Assembly: GCF_014696875.1 (NCBI RefSeq)
Contig: NZ_JACJQV010000115.1
Location: forward strand, 1-43,917
DNA: 43,917 nt
From: Microcystis wesenbergii FACHB-1317
Lineage (GTDB): Bacteria > Cyanobacteriota > Cyanobacteriia > Cyanobacteriales > Microcystaceae
Reading direction: 5' to 3'
Positions 15,217 through 25,873 of the stretch are shown here, piece by piece. Each line of letters starts with the position of its first letter. Positions within the stretch are counted from its first letter, which is position 1. The notes beneath the pieces were generated by a model. The model searched no databases. It was not told the DNA's origin and saw nothing but the letters and a program-made list of their open reading frames with translations. The position numbers were made by a program, and so were the translations under genes.

Positions 15217-16365
15217 ATGAGCGTTAGGTACTTTTATACTACTATTAAAGCGATTGAAGGCGATCGAGTTTTCTGGTGCGAAGTGCCACAATTAAGAAAA
15301 TCGATCAATGCGATCGCTGGAAGCGTGGCCGATGATGAAGCGGTGTATTTTTATCTGTGGCAATGGTTACAGAATGATCCTAATAACCAATTAGTCAAGT
15401 CCCATTGGATGGTTTTCTTACAATATCGCTCCTGTATGGTAACTCAAAGGGTTTATCAAAATGTCGGTCATCGGATCGATGCTGATTATGAAACCCTCTT
15501 CTACTATTTGCTGAATTTGCTTTCTACGGCAATCACCAACAATCCTCGCAATTTTTACGGTAACTTTCAGGATAACAAGACCAAACCGGGATTTTTTCGC
15601 TTAATCTTAGAAAAATGGACAGATAAAAAATTGAGAAATACTCTCTATAATTTTCTGCGAGGAGAGTATAAAACGATTGGCAGGACTAATCTCGGTATAG
15701 TCAGTCTTTTTAGTGCGAATAAAATTCAAAAAGTTTTACGAACATCGGGTATCTTTACCGAGAATCATCTGCTAATATTTAACTGTTTTCGAGAGGTTAA
15801 AAAAGCTTCTCTTAGATCATTGGATAACTGGCAAGAGGAGGATTGGCAACAGGTAATCGATCGCCTACAGCAGTTACAACCGCAAGTTATTCTCACCGTT
15901 GAGGAAGTGCAAGCAAAACTCAATCAAATAGGGGAGATAATGCGTAATCATATCGATCCTCCTTACTCTAAATTTGAGCCTAATAATTATGACGATAATA
16001 GCAATTACTTTTGGGAAAATATCCCCAGCAAGAAGCCAAGTAAAGATTTACTACAACAGCAAGAAATCCAGGAAGATATTAATAAGTTATTAATCACTCT
16101 TGAGGATGAAGTTAAACAGATTGCATATTGTTACTATCATCAAAAGATGACGCAAGCACAGATCGCTAATCGATTGGGAGTTCACTCATCTACTATTAGT
16201 CGAGAAATAACCCAATTATGTAAAAAATTTTATCAGCTACTCTGTGCAAGAGAAGGCAAAGATTGTCCTATTTTGTTAAATGAGATTAAATTACAATCTC
16301 GGCAAAAACAAGAGATCGATGCTTATCTGGAATATTTTTGTCAGTCCTACTTAACTCAAATCTAA
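15217..16365 (+). CDS. Sigma-70-like HTH protein, first gene of the CHAT operon
   Basis: 382 residues. The C-terminal part (about 290-345) has a sigma region-4-like helix-turn-helix: DEVKQIAYCYYHQKMTQAQIANRLGVHSSTISREI, with the recognition pattern at 311-332. The N-terminal 280 residues are helical and show no clear region 2, so it may be a diverged sigma factor or a DNA-binding regulator. Proteins of this kind commonly precede DUF1822 and CHAT genes in cyanobacteria. I prefer ATG 15217 over GTG 15208 because GGTGA sits five bases upstream. The next gene follows after 16 bp. It may control this operon or stress genes elsewhere; no target site is evident. The 236-bp upstream gap shows no convincing promoter. 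Confidence 0.7.
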   Translation: MSVRYFYTTIKAIEGDRVFWCEVPQLRKSINAIAGSVADDEAVYFYLWQWLQNDPNNQLVKSHWMVFLQYRSCMVTQRVYQNVGHRIDADYETLFYYLLNLLSTAITNNPRNFYGNFQDNKTKPGFFRLILEKWTDKKLRNTLYNFLRGEYKTIGRTNLGIVSLFSANKIQKVLRTSGIFTENHLLIFNCFREVKKASLRSLDNWQEEDWQQVIDRLQQLQPQVILTVEEVQAKLNQIGEIMRNHIDPPYSKFEPNNYDDNSNYFWENIPSKKPSKDLLQQQEIQEDINKLLITLEDEVKQIAYCYYHQKMTQAQIANRLGVHSSTISREITQLCKKFYQLLCAREGKDCPILLNEIKLQSRQKQEIDAYLEYFCQSYLTQI

Positions 16366-16381
16366 TCTGTTAGGAGATACC

Positions 16382-17746
16382 ATGAAAGTCAACCTCGATA
16401 TTTTGCAACAAATTAACCCGAAATCCCTTTGGCTAACTTTTTCGGAAACAGAGATTAAACAAGCTCGATCGATTCTCGGTCAATACTCTAATCAAACCGC
16501 CAAAAATCAGGCTTTGATTAATTACTTGGTGCAAATATGCTTAAGCAATTGGCTGAAAGATAATCTTGATTGTTCCCTTCAAATAATACCTGAAAACCAT
16601 CAGTATCTTTGGGAGTTTATTAACGGGTTTACTTGGCAAATTCAAGATAAAAAAGTGACTACTATTCCCAGTCAAGCGATTGACATTGAGGGATTGACAA
16701 TAGAGCAAGAATGGGTTGATATTCCCGATTTAGCGGCGGATTTTTATCTAGGGGTGCAGGTAGATTTAGCAGAAAAATTTCTCAATATCTGGGGTTTTAT
16801 ATCCAGAAAAGATGTTAAAAATCTCGCAGAATACGATCCAATTTACCATCAATATTATTTGGACAGTGAGCAAATTATTGATGATTTAGATATTCTTTGG
16901 CAGAGTTGTTTAGAGGGAGAGAGTGAACAAGAAAAACTGGAATCTTTAGCAAATTTATCGCCAGCAACAGCAGAAAATTTAATTAAAAAGTTAGGTCAAG
17001 TTTCACCCTATTCTCCGAGATTAGATATTAGTTGTCAGCAGTGGTTAGCTTTGTTGAATGATCAGCAATGGCGAGAAAAACTTTATCAGCAGCGTCTAGA
17101 AATAATCCCCACTAAACTTAGTCAATGGTTACAGGGAATTATTACAGAGAAATGGCAGGAAATCCTCAGCACTATCGACAATTATCGTCCAATTAATCCA
17201 GGGTTTTTGTTGGCTGCTGAAAAAATCAGCAGCCGAGAATCTCCGACAGATATTCAGCGAGAAATTAGACAACTGTATGCTAGTCAAAAAGAGGTGGAAT
17301 TTTCGGAACATTTAACCCCAGAGGAAGCTTTAGCAAAACTGCAACATCAAACCCAAGATGAAACTATTCGCTGGCAAGCGGCCGAATATCTCTGGAATAT
17401 TGATCCTCATTATCCCAATGCTGCTATTCGTAAAATGCTCGATGTGGGTAGTCAATTAATGGGTTATAAAATCGCTTTAATGGTGGGAGTTTTATCGACC
17501 AGTGACCAGAGAATTGCTGTCTTAATTCGTGCCTATGCCATGGACAATTTTGCCAAGCTACCCCCTGGTTTATCTTTGCAAATTAGCGATGAAATAGGCC
17601 AATTAATCCCCGGTTTAGAAGCAAGAGCAAGGGAGAAACCCTTAGATAGCTATCTACAGCTTTATTTTCTAGCTGATGCCGACGATCGCTTTAATGTTAA
17701 CCTAAGCTTAGGGGACAGTAGCATTACCGAACAGTTTAGGATTTAA
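16382..17746 (+). CDS. DUF1822 family protein
   Basis: 454 residues, soluble, no membrane segment. It fits the DUF1822 family, which is confined largely to cyanobacteria and usually lies next to sigma-like and CHAT genes. The family signature region (QINPKSLWLTFSETEIKQAR at the start; AAEYLWNIDPHYPNAA, and IALMVGVLSTSDQRIAVLIRAYAM near the end) is present. The C-terminal DUF1822-type segment looks like a small immunoglobulin- or HEAT-like domain; its biochemical role is unknown. A good ribosome site (TAGGAGA) lies 16 bp after the upstream stop. The next gene begins 32 bp downstream. It may link the sigma-like protein to the CHAT protease, for instance as an anti-factor or substrate; that is inference from gene order only. 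Confidence 0.75.
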   Translation: MKVNLDILQQINPKSLWLTFSETEIKQARSILGQYSNQTAKNQALINYLVQICLSNWLKDNLDCSLQIIPENHQYLWEFINGFTWQIQDKKVTTIPSQAIDIEGLTIEQEWVDIPDLAADFYLGVQVDLAEKFLNIWGFISRKDVKNLAEYDPIYHQYYLDSEQIIDDLDILWQSCLEGESEQEKLESLANLSPATAENLIKKLGQVSPYSPRLDISCQQWLALLNDQQWREKLYQQRLEIIPTKLSQWLQGIITEKWQEILSTIDNYRPINPGFLLAAEKISSRESPTDIQREIRQLYASQKEVEFSEHLTPEEALAKLQHQTQDETIRWQAAEYLWNIDPHYPNAAIRKMLDVGSQLMGYKIALMVGVLSTSDQRIAVLIRAYAMDNFAKLPPGLSLQISDEIGQLIPGLEARAREKPLDSYLQLYFLADADDRFNVNLSLGDSSITEQFRI

Positions 17747-17778
17747 TAGAGATAGCAGAAAATGTCAAGGGTAAAGAC

Positions 17779-20388
17779 ATGAGCAGAGTTGTGATTCTGA
17801 AAATTGGTGATGGCAGTTTTGAAACGGGATTTTCCGTCACTCTAGAAATTCGTGACAATCATCTCTTGATAGCACCTTTTGCTGACGGGAAATTAGTCCC
17901 TAACCTTGACATTGCTGCCGCTTTGCAAAATTATCGTCGAGCTTATTATCATTGGGTAGAAAGTCAACCCAGTTTAGGAATTACCGTTCCTCATAGTATG
18001 ATCACCCATGCAGCGGTAGGTGATCCTAGAGACAACCTCAGAAAAGCCACTCAAACTTTAAAAGATAGCTTAAATGAATGGCTAAATTCCAGTTCTCTGA
18101 GTTCGATACAAAATCGTATCTTGTTCCATATAGGTACTGAGTCAGAAGTAAGATTTTTTATCCAAACTACCCACTTTGATTTACAACAAATTCCCTGGGA
18201 GTGTTGGAATTTTTTACGGGATTGGTGGAATGATGTGGAAATTGCTCTTACTATCCAGAGAAATCCTCCGATAATTAACCTTACTCCTCCGATTCATGTT
18301 TTAGTAATTTTGGGTAATATTGACATCGAAAACGAGCGTAATTCCCTGTGTTTATCCAGTTTGCAAACGGCACTAGGAAACCAAGATAAGGTTTCTATGA
18401 AAATATTGAGTCCCAGTTCAGATCCTCCTCTTTCAACGGAAAATATTCAGAATGAGTTGATCAAAAATCCATGGGATATTGTAGTTTATTTAGGTCATAG
18501 TCGAACCAGTAGCGACGGACATGATGGAGTTTTTATCATTGATAATGATACGGCTTTATCTCCCGAACATAATTTAAGAAATTCCCTAGAAATAGCTGTT
18601 AAAAAAGGCTTAAAACTTGTTATCTGTAACTCCTGCGATGGGTTAGGTATTGGTCGTCAGTTGGCTAATATCGGAGTACCGCATATTATTGTTATGAAAG
18701 AACCCATCGCTGTGCGGGTTGCTTTGAGATTTCTAGAAGTTTTTCTTCCCAATTTTCTTGAACATAAATCCCTACAGGAATCCTTAACAAGCGCTCGACA
18801 AGAATTAAGATTACATGAATTTGAGAAGGATGCTGCTAGTTCTTCTTTACTGCCTCGTTTGATAGAAAATCCTGAAGAACCACCGTTAATTTTACCTTTA
18901 CCCCCTGAAAATACGGAGGAAAATCACCAAAATAGTTATGAGCAAAGTTGGCCTTTACGTCTATCTAGTCGCTGGAAACAAGCTCTGTTATTTATTTTAA
19001 GTATTCTGGTAACTTTATCAGTTTTATATTGGGGAGGAGTATTTTCCGATGATGCTAGTAAATACCCAGAAATTAGCCTAGGTGAAGAAATATTATTAAA
19101 GACAAACCGACAAGATAACATTATTGAACGGGGAAGACAAGCTTTTAAAAACCAAGAATATAAACAAGCAATTCAACTTTTTAAACAATCCCTTGATCGC
19201 TTGCCCAATAATCCAGAGATTCGCATCTATTATAATAACGCTCGTGCGGCCTATCAAGACAAAAATCCCTTAAAAATTGCCTCTAGTGTTCCTCTTGGTA
19301 ATAATCCAGAAATTGCTCAGGAAATTTTACGAGGTATTGCTTTATTCCAACAGGAGTTAAACGATGAACAGGCCAAAAACCCCGATTTTCACTCTCTACA
19401 GGTAGTGGTCGCTAATGATAATAATAGCGCCGCAGATGCCAAAGATCGAGCCGAAAAATTTGTTAAAGATCCGTCAATCTTAGCAGTGGTTGGTCATAAT
19501 GCTTCTGCTGCTAGTGAAGCGGCCAAAGATATCTATGTACAAGGGAAAATTGTTGCCCTATCTCCCACCAGCTTTTCCCCGAAAATCTCCGGTAATGGCT
19601 ATGTGTATAAGATGGTTCCCGATCTGGAAACTTTTGCCACAAGCTTAAGTGAATATATCCGCGAACAAACTGACAAGCTAATTATCCAAAACCCCACTAA
19701 TTTAATTTGTTACGATAGTCGCTCTGGGGATAATTATAACTTCGCTCAAAAATATAGAAATATTCTTCTCGGTCAGCAGTTTCAAAAATTCGTTAAAGAT
19801 GAAGATTTTGACTGCAATATCGAACCAAAAATTAATTTAGATGAACAGGAAATTTATCAAAAAATTGCTCAATATCAAGTAAATATCCTAATGATTGCTC
19901 CCTATATTGACGATCTGAAAAGAGCCGTCAGTATCTTTAAGCAGCGTCCCGCAGAACAGTTAAACTTAGTGATTTTAGGTTCCCCCACTTTTCAAAGTTA
20001 TCTCACCCTTGCAGAAGGTAAACAGGGGGTAGAAAATTTAGTTATCGCCGTGCCTTGGTATGATCTCAAACAAGATAATTATATCCACAGTTTTTGGCAA
20101 AATAAGATCAATGTTTGGCGCACTCCCATGGCCTACGATGCGACCAAAGTTATCCTCACCGCTTTGCGACAGTTATCCCAACAAGGACAAAAATTCGATC
20201 GAGAATTGTTAAATCAAGTTTTAAGAAACGATTTTTCTATTGAAGGAATGACTGGCACTGTTAGATTCGATGAGAATGGTGTCCGCAACATGAATAATAA
20301 TCCTGACGATCGCCGCTACTTGATTCTACAGGTCAAAAAGGGTCGATTTGTCCCCCTCGCTCCCATTAAATCTGCCGGTCCAGTCTAA
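17779..20388 (+). CDS. CHAT protease - membrane helix - TPR - periplasmic binding domain fusion
   Basis: 869 residues in four parts. Residues 1-390 hold a CHAT (caspase HetF-associated) protease: VVYLGHS with H240 and LVICNSCDG with C286, the expected His-Cys dyad, and an upstream FDLQQIPWECW segment. A single helix spans about 401-422. A TPR-like pair follows at about 450-492. Residues 495-869 are a type I periplasmic ligand-binding domain as in amino-acid/urea ABC receptors (LRGIALFQQELN, AVVGHNASAASEAA, MAYDATKVI). The predicted topology is protease inside, receptor outside. No ABC permease or ATPase is nearby, so I infer a sensor: ligand binding would activate or release the protease. The C-terminal half is paralogous to the gene at 21227. 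Confidence 0.83.
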   Translation: MSRVVILKIGDGSFETGFSVTLEIRDNHLLIAPFADGKLVPNLDIAAALQNYRRAYYHWVESQPSLGITVPHSMITHAAVGDPRDNLRKATQTLKDSLNEWLNSSSLSSIQNRILFHIGTESEVRFFIQTTHFDLQQIPWECWNFLRDWWNDVEIALTIQRNPPIINLTPPIHVLVILGNIDIENERNSLCLSSLQTALGNQDKVSMKILSPSSDPPLSTENIQNELIKNPWDIVVYLGHSRTSSDGHDGVFIIDNDTALSPEHNLRNSLEIAVKKGLKLVICNSCDGLGIGRQLANIGVPHIIVMKEPIAVRVALRFLEVFLPNFLEHKSLQESLTSARQELRLHEFEKDAASSSLLPRLIENPEEPPLILPLPPENTEENHQNSYEQSWPLRLSSRWKQALLFILSILVTLSVLYWGGVFSDDASKYPEISLGEEILLKTNRQDNIIERGRQAFKNQEYKQAIQLFKQSLDRLPNNPEIRIYYNNARAAYQDKNPLKIASSVPLGNNPEIAQEILRGIALFQQELNDEQAKNPDFHSLQVVVANDNNSAADAKDRAEKFVKDPSILAVVGHNASAASEAAKDIYVQGKIVALSPTSFSPKISGNGYVYKMVPDLETFATSLSEYIREQTDKLIIQNPTNLICYDSRSGDNYNFAQKYRNILLGQQFQKFVKDEDFDCNIEPKINLDEQEIYQKIAQYQVNILMIAPYIDDLKRAVSIFKQRPAEQLNLVILGSPTFQSYLTLAEGKQGVENLVIAVPWYDLKQDNYIHSFWQNKINVWRTPMAYDATKVILTALRQLSQQGQKFDRELLNQVLRNDFSIEGMTGTVRFDENGVRNMNNNPDDRRYLILQVKKGRFVPLAPIKSAGPV

Positions 20389-20495
20389 ACCTTCCTATCC
20401 TTGTCAAGACTTTTTACAAAACTTAACCTTATCCACTGCATTAAAGTTGACCATCACTCCTAATTAACAGGTAATACCTCTAGGAGACAGACGGC

Positions 20496-21215
20496 ATGAA
20501 ATTGTCAAAAAAATTAACCCCAAAAGCCTTGATTTTTTGGCTGATCGGTGATAAGGCAGGAAATTCTCTCGTTGCGATCTGGAATTGGTTGTGGGGTATT
20601 CCCATCGAATCCGGCGGCAAAATTGCCGTAGAATCGGCCAGAGAATCTCTAGAATCGATGCAAAAATCCCTAGCGGAATTGACAGAATCGGTGGCGCAAG
20701 TAGTAGCGGCCCAGCAATCAGCCCAAGCACAATACGAGGCAAAAAAACAGGAACACACAAACTACTTGCAGCAGGCTGTCACCGCTCAAAAAAAAGGCCT
20801 TCAAGAAGCGGCAAGACAAGCTATGGTTAAGGTTCTCTCCCTAGAAAAAATTCTACCCGCCATGAAAGATCGGGTCGATAATGCCGAAAAAGTGGTCATT
20901 GATGCTAAGGAAAAACTTCGTAAAGAGCAGGAAAAAATCGAGCATTATAAGTTAGAAATGAGCAACTTAAAAGCGATTAGTTCCATGAATGAGGCTTTAG
21001 GCAAAATAAACGAATTTGATAGTAGTCTCAACCTCAATACCTCCCGCGATCGCTTTGATGATGCCAATGAAGCGATTAACAACCGTTATCGAAAAGAAAA
21101 CGCCTATAGTGAATTAAGCGAGAACTATAGCGAGAAATTAGCTCAAGAAATCGATTTCTTAAGCCTTGATGACGAAATTAACCGCCGTTTAGCCGAATTC
21201 AATCAGCAAAGTTAA
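20496..21215 (+). CDS. PspA/IM30 (Vipp1)-like coiled-coil protein
   Basis: 239 residues. A short hydrophobic or amphipathic N-terminal region (about 1-45) precedes a long coiled coil (about 50-165: EAKKQEHTNYLQQA, EKILPAMKDRVDNAEKVV) and a second helical part (RDRFDDANEAINNRYRKENAY) ending in LDDEINRRLAEF. This is the helical order of PspA/IM30/Vipp1, bacterial ESCRT-III-like proteins that coat and repair membranes. It is longer at the front and diverged, so it is probably a specialised paralogue and not the housekeeping Vipp1. A GGAGA ribosome site precedes the ATG; the upstream gap is 107 bp, the downstream gap only 11 bp. In context it may protect or remodel the membrane that carries the CHAT receptor. 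Confidence 0.65.
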   Translation: MKLSKKLTPKALIFWLIGDKAGNSLVAIWNWLWGIPIESGGKIAVESARESLESMQKSLAELTESVAQVVAAQQSAQAQYEAKKQEHTNYLQQAVTAQKKGLQEAARQAMVKVLSLEKILPAMKDRVDNAEKVVIDAKEKLRKEQEKIEHYKLEMSNLKAISSMNEALGKINEFDSSLNLNTSRDRFDDANEAINNRYRKENAYSELSENYSEKLAQEIDFLSLDDEINRRLAEFNQQS

Positions 21216-21226
21216 GGAGTAAAGCG

Positions 21227-22576
21227 ATGACAAAGACTGGCAAAAAAGCGAGCTTACCGCCAATTTTCTATATTTTACTGGGGTTGATCGTTTGGTTTCT
21301 TTTTCCCCAAATATTGGCAATATTTGCCCCAAAAGCCGATAATAATCCCCGCATCAGTTACGGCAATCATCTCCTGATCAAAACTAATTCTAACACCATC
21401 AAAGAATCAGCGATCGCTGCCATTGCTCAAGGTGATCACCAAGAAGCAGAGCAACTCCTGCAAAAATCCCTCGCTCAACGTCCCAACGATCCCGAAAGCG
21501 TAATTTATCTCAGCAACCTGCAAACTGGCTCAAATCCCTTTAAAATCGCCGTTGTTGTGCCAGCAACAACTAATCCCAACGTCGCTCAGGAAATATTGCG
21601 AGGAGTCGCCAGCGCACAAACCCAGATCAATCAACAGGGAGGGATCAACGGCAGAAAACTGATGGTTATCGTGGTTAATGACGATAATCAGCCGCAGATA
21701 TCGAAAGAGGTAGCCGGTGAATTAGTCAAAAATCCCGATATTATCGCCGTTATCGGTCATAATGCCTCCGATGCCAGTTTAGCCGCCGCTCCTATCTACG
21801 AAAAAGGCGGTTTGGTGATGATTTCTCCCACCTCCCTGGCTAATAATCTCTCCGGTGCGGGAAATTATATCTTTCGTCTGGTGGCTTCTAACGGCAAAAT
21901 TACGGAAATATTAGCAAATTACATAGTAAATACTGCTAAAGTCCGGAAAATTGCTTTTTGCTACGATTCTCAAGCTCCTGATAATATTTCCTTTAAAGAT
22001 GAGTTGATGGCTAATGTGGCGAAAAAAGGCGGTCAAATTGTGCCGATTGTCTGCGATCTGAGTGTACCCAATTTTAAGGCTGATCAAGCCCTTAATCAGG
22101 CGATTTCTGGGGGGGCTAAGGGTCTATTTGTCGTCGCTCATGTTGATCGTCTCGATCCCGTTTTTGAGGTTATTCGCTCCAATCGTCAGCGTTTGCCTCT
22201 GTTTAGTAGTCCCACCCTCTACAATATTCGCACCCTCGAAGATGGCGGCAAAAACGTCCAAGGTTTAACCCTTGCCGCACCCTGGCACCCCTCGGTTAAC
22301 CAGACTTTTGCCAATCTTATGCAGGAACAGTGGCGCGGTCCGGTTAGTTGGCGCACAGCCACCAGTTTTGACGCTACACGGGTGATTATTGCCGGTTTAA
22401 GGGAAAATACTCAACGTCAGGGCCTACAGTCCAGGCTGCGCTCCGGGAATTTTCATCAAACAGGGGCCACCGGAAAAATTAGCTTTGATCCCAATACTGG
22501 CGATCGCATCGGTCAACCGGTCTTAATTCAAGTGCAATCAACTCCCTCCGGTGAGCAGTTTGTCCCTTTACCTTGA
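21227..22576 (+). CDS. Membrane-anchored periplasmic ligand-binding protein, paralogue of CHAT receptor half
   Basis: 449 residues: a short cytosolic start, one membrane helix (about 9-30), a TPR-like pair (about 64-107), and a type I periplasmic binding domain (about 108-449). The order and many segments match the C-terminal half of the CHAT fusion: NPNVAQEILRGVA against NPEIAQEILRGIA, IIAVIGHNASDAS against ILAVVGHNASAAS, and TGKISFD against TGTVRFD. It lacks a lipobox and is tethered by the helix. It may form a co-receptor or heterodimer with the CHAT protein, or act as a decoy. A strong ribosome site (AAGGAG) lies 11 bp after the PspA-like stop. Genuine branched-chain amino acid receptors have cleavable signals and adjacent transporter genes; here both are absent. 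Confidence 0.8.
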   Translation: MTKTGKKASLPPIFYILLGLIVWFLFPQILAIFAPKADNNPRISYGNHLLIKTNSNTIKESAIAAIAQGDHQEAEQLLQKSLAQRPNDPESVIYLSNLQTGSNPFKIAVVVPATTNPNVAQEILRGVASAQTQINQQGGINGRKLMVIVVNDDNQPQISKEVAGELVKNPDIIAVIGHNASDASLAAAPIYEKGGLVMISPTSLANNLSGAGNYIFRLVASNGKITEILANYIVNTAKVRKIAFCYDSQAPDNISFKDELMANVAKKGGQIVPIVCDLSVPNFKADQALNQAISGGAKGLFVVAHVDRLDPVFEVIRSNRQRLPLFSSPTLYNIRTLEDGGKNVQGLTLAAPWHPSVNQTFANLMQEQWRGPVSWRTATSFDATRVIIAGLRENTQRQGLQSRLRSGNFHQTGATGKISFDPNTGDRIGQPVLIQVQSTPSGEQFVPLP

Positions 22577-22599
22577 AAAGTCCCCAGTCCACCAAAGTC

Positions 22600-22620
22600 G
22601 GGAGAGTTGCCAACTCTCCC
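22600..22620 (+). terminator. Hairpin after the five-gene operon
   Basis: GGGAGAGTT (22600-22608) and AACTCTCCC (22612-22620) form a 9-bp perfect stem with a three-base loop, 24 bp after the last stop codon of the operon. There is no T-run, so it could be a terminator of a non-canonical kind or an mRNA-stabilising hairpin. Confidence 0.5.
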
Positions 22621-22728
22621 CCCAGAAAATCTCAAAAATTACAATTATTTCAATGTTCAACCCCGAGCAAGAAATGAATGACTAATATGTTAAAATATGC
22701 CTAGATATTTGTAAACTTTTTCCTTTGT

Positions 22729-23439
22729 ATGGATATCGTTATTATCGAGGATGAAATTGAAATCGCCCATTTGATTCAGCAAACTTTAGAGAGGGAATCA
22801 TTTAATTGTCATCTGGCTTATAATGGTAGGGTAGGACTAGAACTATTTTATCAAAAGCAACCAGACTTAGTGATTTTAGATTTAATGTTACCCGAATTAG
22901 ACGGACTGGAATTGTGTGCTAGAATTCGCCAAAAACCCGGGACAAAAGACCCCTATATTTTAATGTTAACCGCTAGGGGAGAAGAAATTGATCGCATTAT
23001 CGGTCTATCTACGGGAGCCGATGATTATATGGTCAAACCCTTTAGTCCCCGGGAATTAACCGCTCGCGTAAGAGCTTTATTAAGACGTAGTTTAAGACAC
23101 GATAGTCAACCCCAGCAACTCCATCGCAGCCGTCATTTTATTATCGACTTAGATCAACATTCTGCTGTTCGTAAATTGGAGGAAATGCCAGAGGAAACCC
23201 TCGATTTAACCACCTTAGAATTTAATTTATTAGCTACCTTTGTCAGTTATCCCAATCGCGTCTGGAGTCGCACCCAATTAATCGATAATCTCTGGGGAAA
23301 TGATTTTTTTGGCGATGAAAGGGTAGTAGATACCCATATCCGACGCTTACGCAAAAAAGTAGAACCCGATCCTGCTAATCCGATCTTTATCAAAACTGTA
23401 GTCGGTGTCGGTTATAAATTTGAGGATGACATTATTTAG
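22729..23439 (+). CDS. OmpR/PhoB-type response regulator
   Basis: 236 residues. The receiver domain (1-118) has the acidic pair E7-D8, phospho-acceptor D51, T81 and K103. The winged-helix DNA-binding domain (about 135-233) ends ERVVDTHIRRLRKKVEPDPANPIFIKTVVGVGYKF, as in the OmpR family. No histidine kinase is adjacent, so it is an orphan whose input cannot be told from here. A TATGTTAAAATATG stretch about 40 bp upstream may hold its promoter. The stop codon TAG coincides with the TAGGG end of a miniature element. It is separated from the upstream CHAT operon by a hairpin and 152 bp, so co-regulation is possible but not shown. Confidence 0.92.
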   Translation: MDIVIIEDEIEIAHLIQQTLERESFNCHLAYNGRVGLELFYQKQPDLVILDLMLPELDGLELCARIRQKPGTKDPYILMLTARGEEIDRIIGLSTGADDYMVKPFSPRELTARVRALLRRSLRHDSQPQQLHRSRHFIIDLDQHSAVRKLEEMPEETLDLTTLEFNLLATFVSYPNRVWSRTQLIDNLWGNDFFGDERVVDTHIRRLRKKVEPDPANPIFIKTVVGVGYKFEDDII

Positions 23440-23475
23440 GGTCTGCTGAAAAAGTTTGTTGGTGGGGTTAGTAGT
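23437..23475. mobile_element. Solo MITE end (TAGGGTCTGCTGA) on the response-regulator stop codon
   Basis: TAGGGTCTGCTGAAAAAGT starts with the stop codon itself (23437-23439). It matches the end sequence of the elements at 11405-11606 and 30998-31399. No matching opposite end is seen before gyrB, so this is a decayed copy. A sequence closely similar over its first 35 bp lies at 32714, again on a stop codon. Confidence 0.65.
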
Positions 23476-23803
23476 CAGGAGTCGGGAGTCAGTATTCAGG
23501 AGGCAGTATTCAGGAGATCAGTAGCTGGTTATAATTAAATTAAAAATAGATTTTAGGTTCGATCCCCCCTTAGTCTTAGGGTGAATTCATAGTAGGGTTG
23601 ATTCATGAATCAACCCTACCCTTAGTCCTCCCTTGATAAGGGTGGTGTCTGATAATTTTTAATGCCTACCTACTTAGGAGATGGCTTTTATTTATTCTCC
23701 CCCCACACCCCACACCCCACACCCCAAACCCCACACCCCACACCCCAACCCCAATAAAAAATTCTCCCTAAAGGCATTTAAGCAGTCTTTAACCCTTATG
23801 TGC
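23476..23803. repeat. Repeat-filled spacer before gyrB with 28-bp palindrome
   Basis: No gene. CAGGAGTCGGGAGTCAGTATT-like repeats occupy 23475-23520. A perfect 28-bp palindrome lies at 23592-23619 (GTAGGGTTGATTCA followed by its complement). CCCCACACCCCA repeats run from 23700 to 23750. The palindrome can form a 14-bp stem and may be a terminator or a small dispersed element. Confidence 0.75.
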
Positions 23804-23809
23804 TACAAT
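23804..23809 (+). promoter_or_regulatory. Possible -10 box of gyrB
   Basis: TACAAT lies 64 bp upstream of the gyrB ATG in the context TGCTACAAT, resembling an extended -10. No good -35 is seen 16-18 bp upstream, which is common in cyanobacterial promoters. Confidence 0.4.
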
Positions 23810-23863
23810 TTTTGAAGATTTTGCCATTCATTTAGGTTCAATCAGGGATCACAGCCTTTTTAG

Positions 23864-25795
<1,932 letters not shown>

Positions 25796-25806
25796 AGAGT
25801 AACTTT

Positions 25807-25836
25807 GGGCTGTGTTAGTCTAGGCTAATACAGCCC
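25807..25836 (+). terminator. Terminator-like hairpin after gyrB
   Basis: GGGCTGTGTTAG (25807-25818) pairs with CTAATACAGCCC (25825-25836) with one G-U pair, a 12-bp stem and six-base loop, 12 bp downstream of the gyrB stop. The T-run is absent. Confidence 0.6.
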
Positions 25837-25873
25837 CCGATAAAATCCCTAAATCCAGTTACTAATCGGAGGG

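Noticed and set aside
17779-22576. Ordinary amino-acid ABC importer
   Set aside because: Binding domains are tethered by membrane helices (one to a protease) and no permease or ATPase gene is in the operon.
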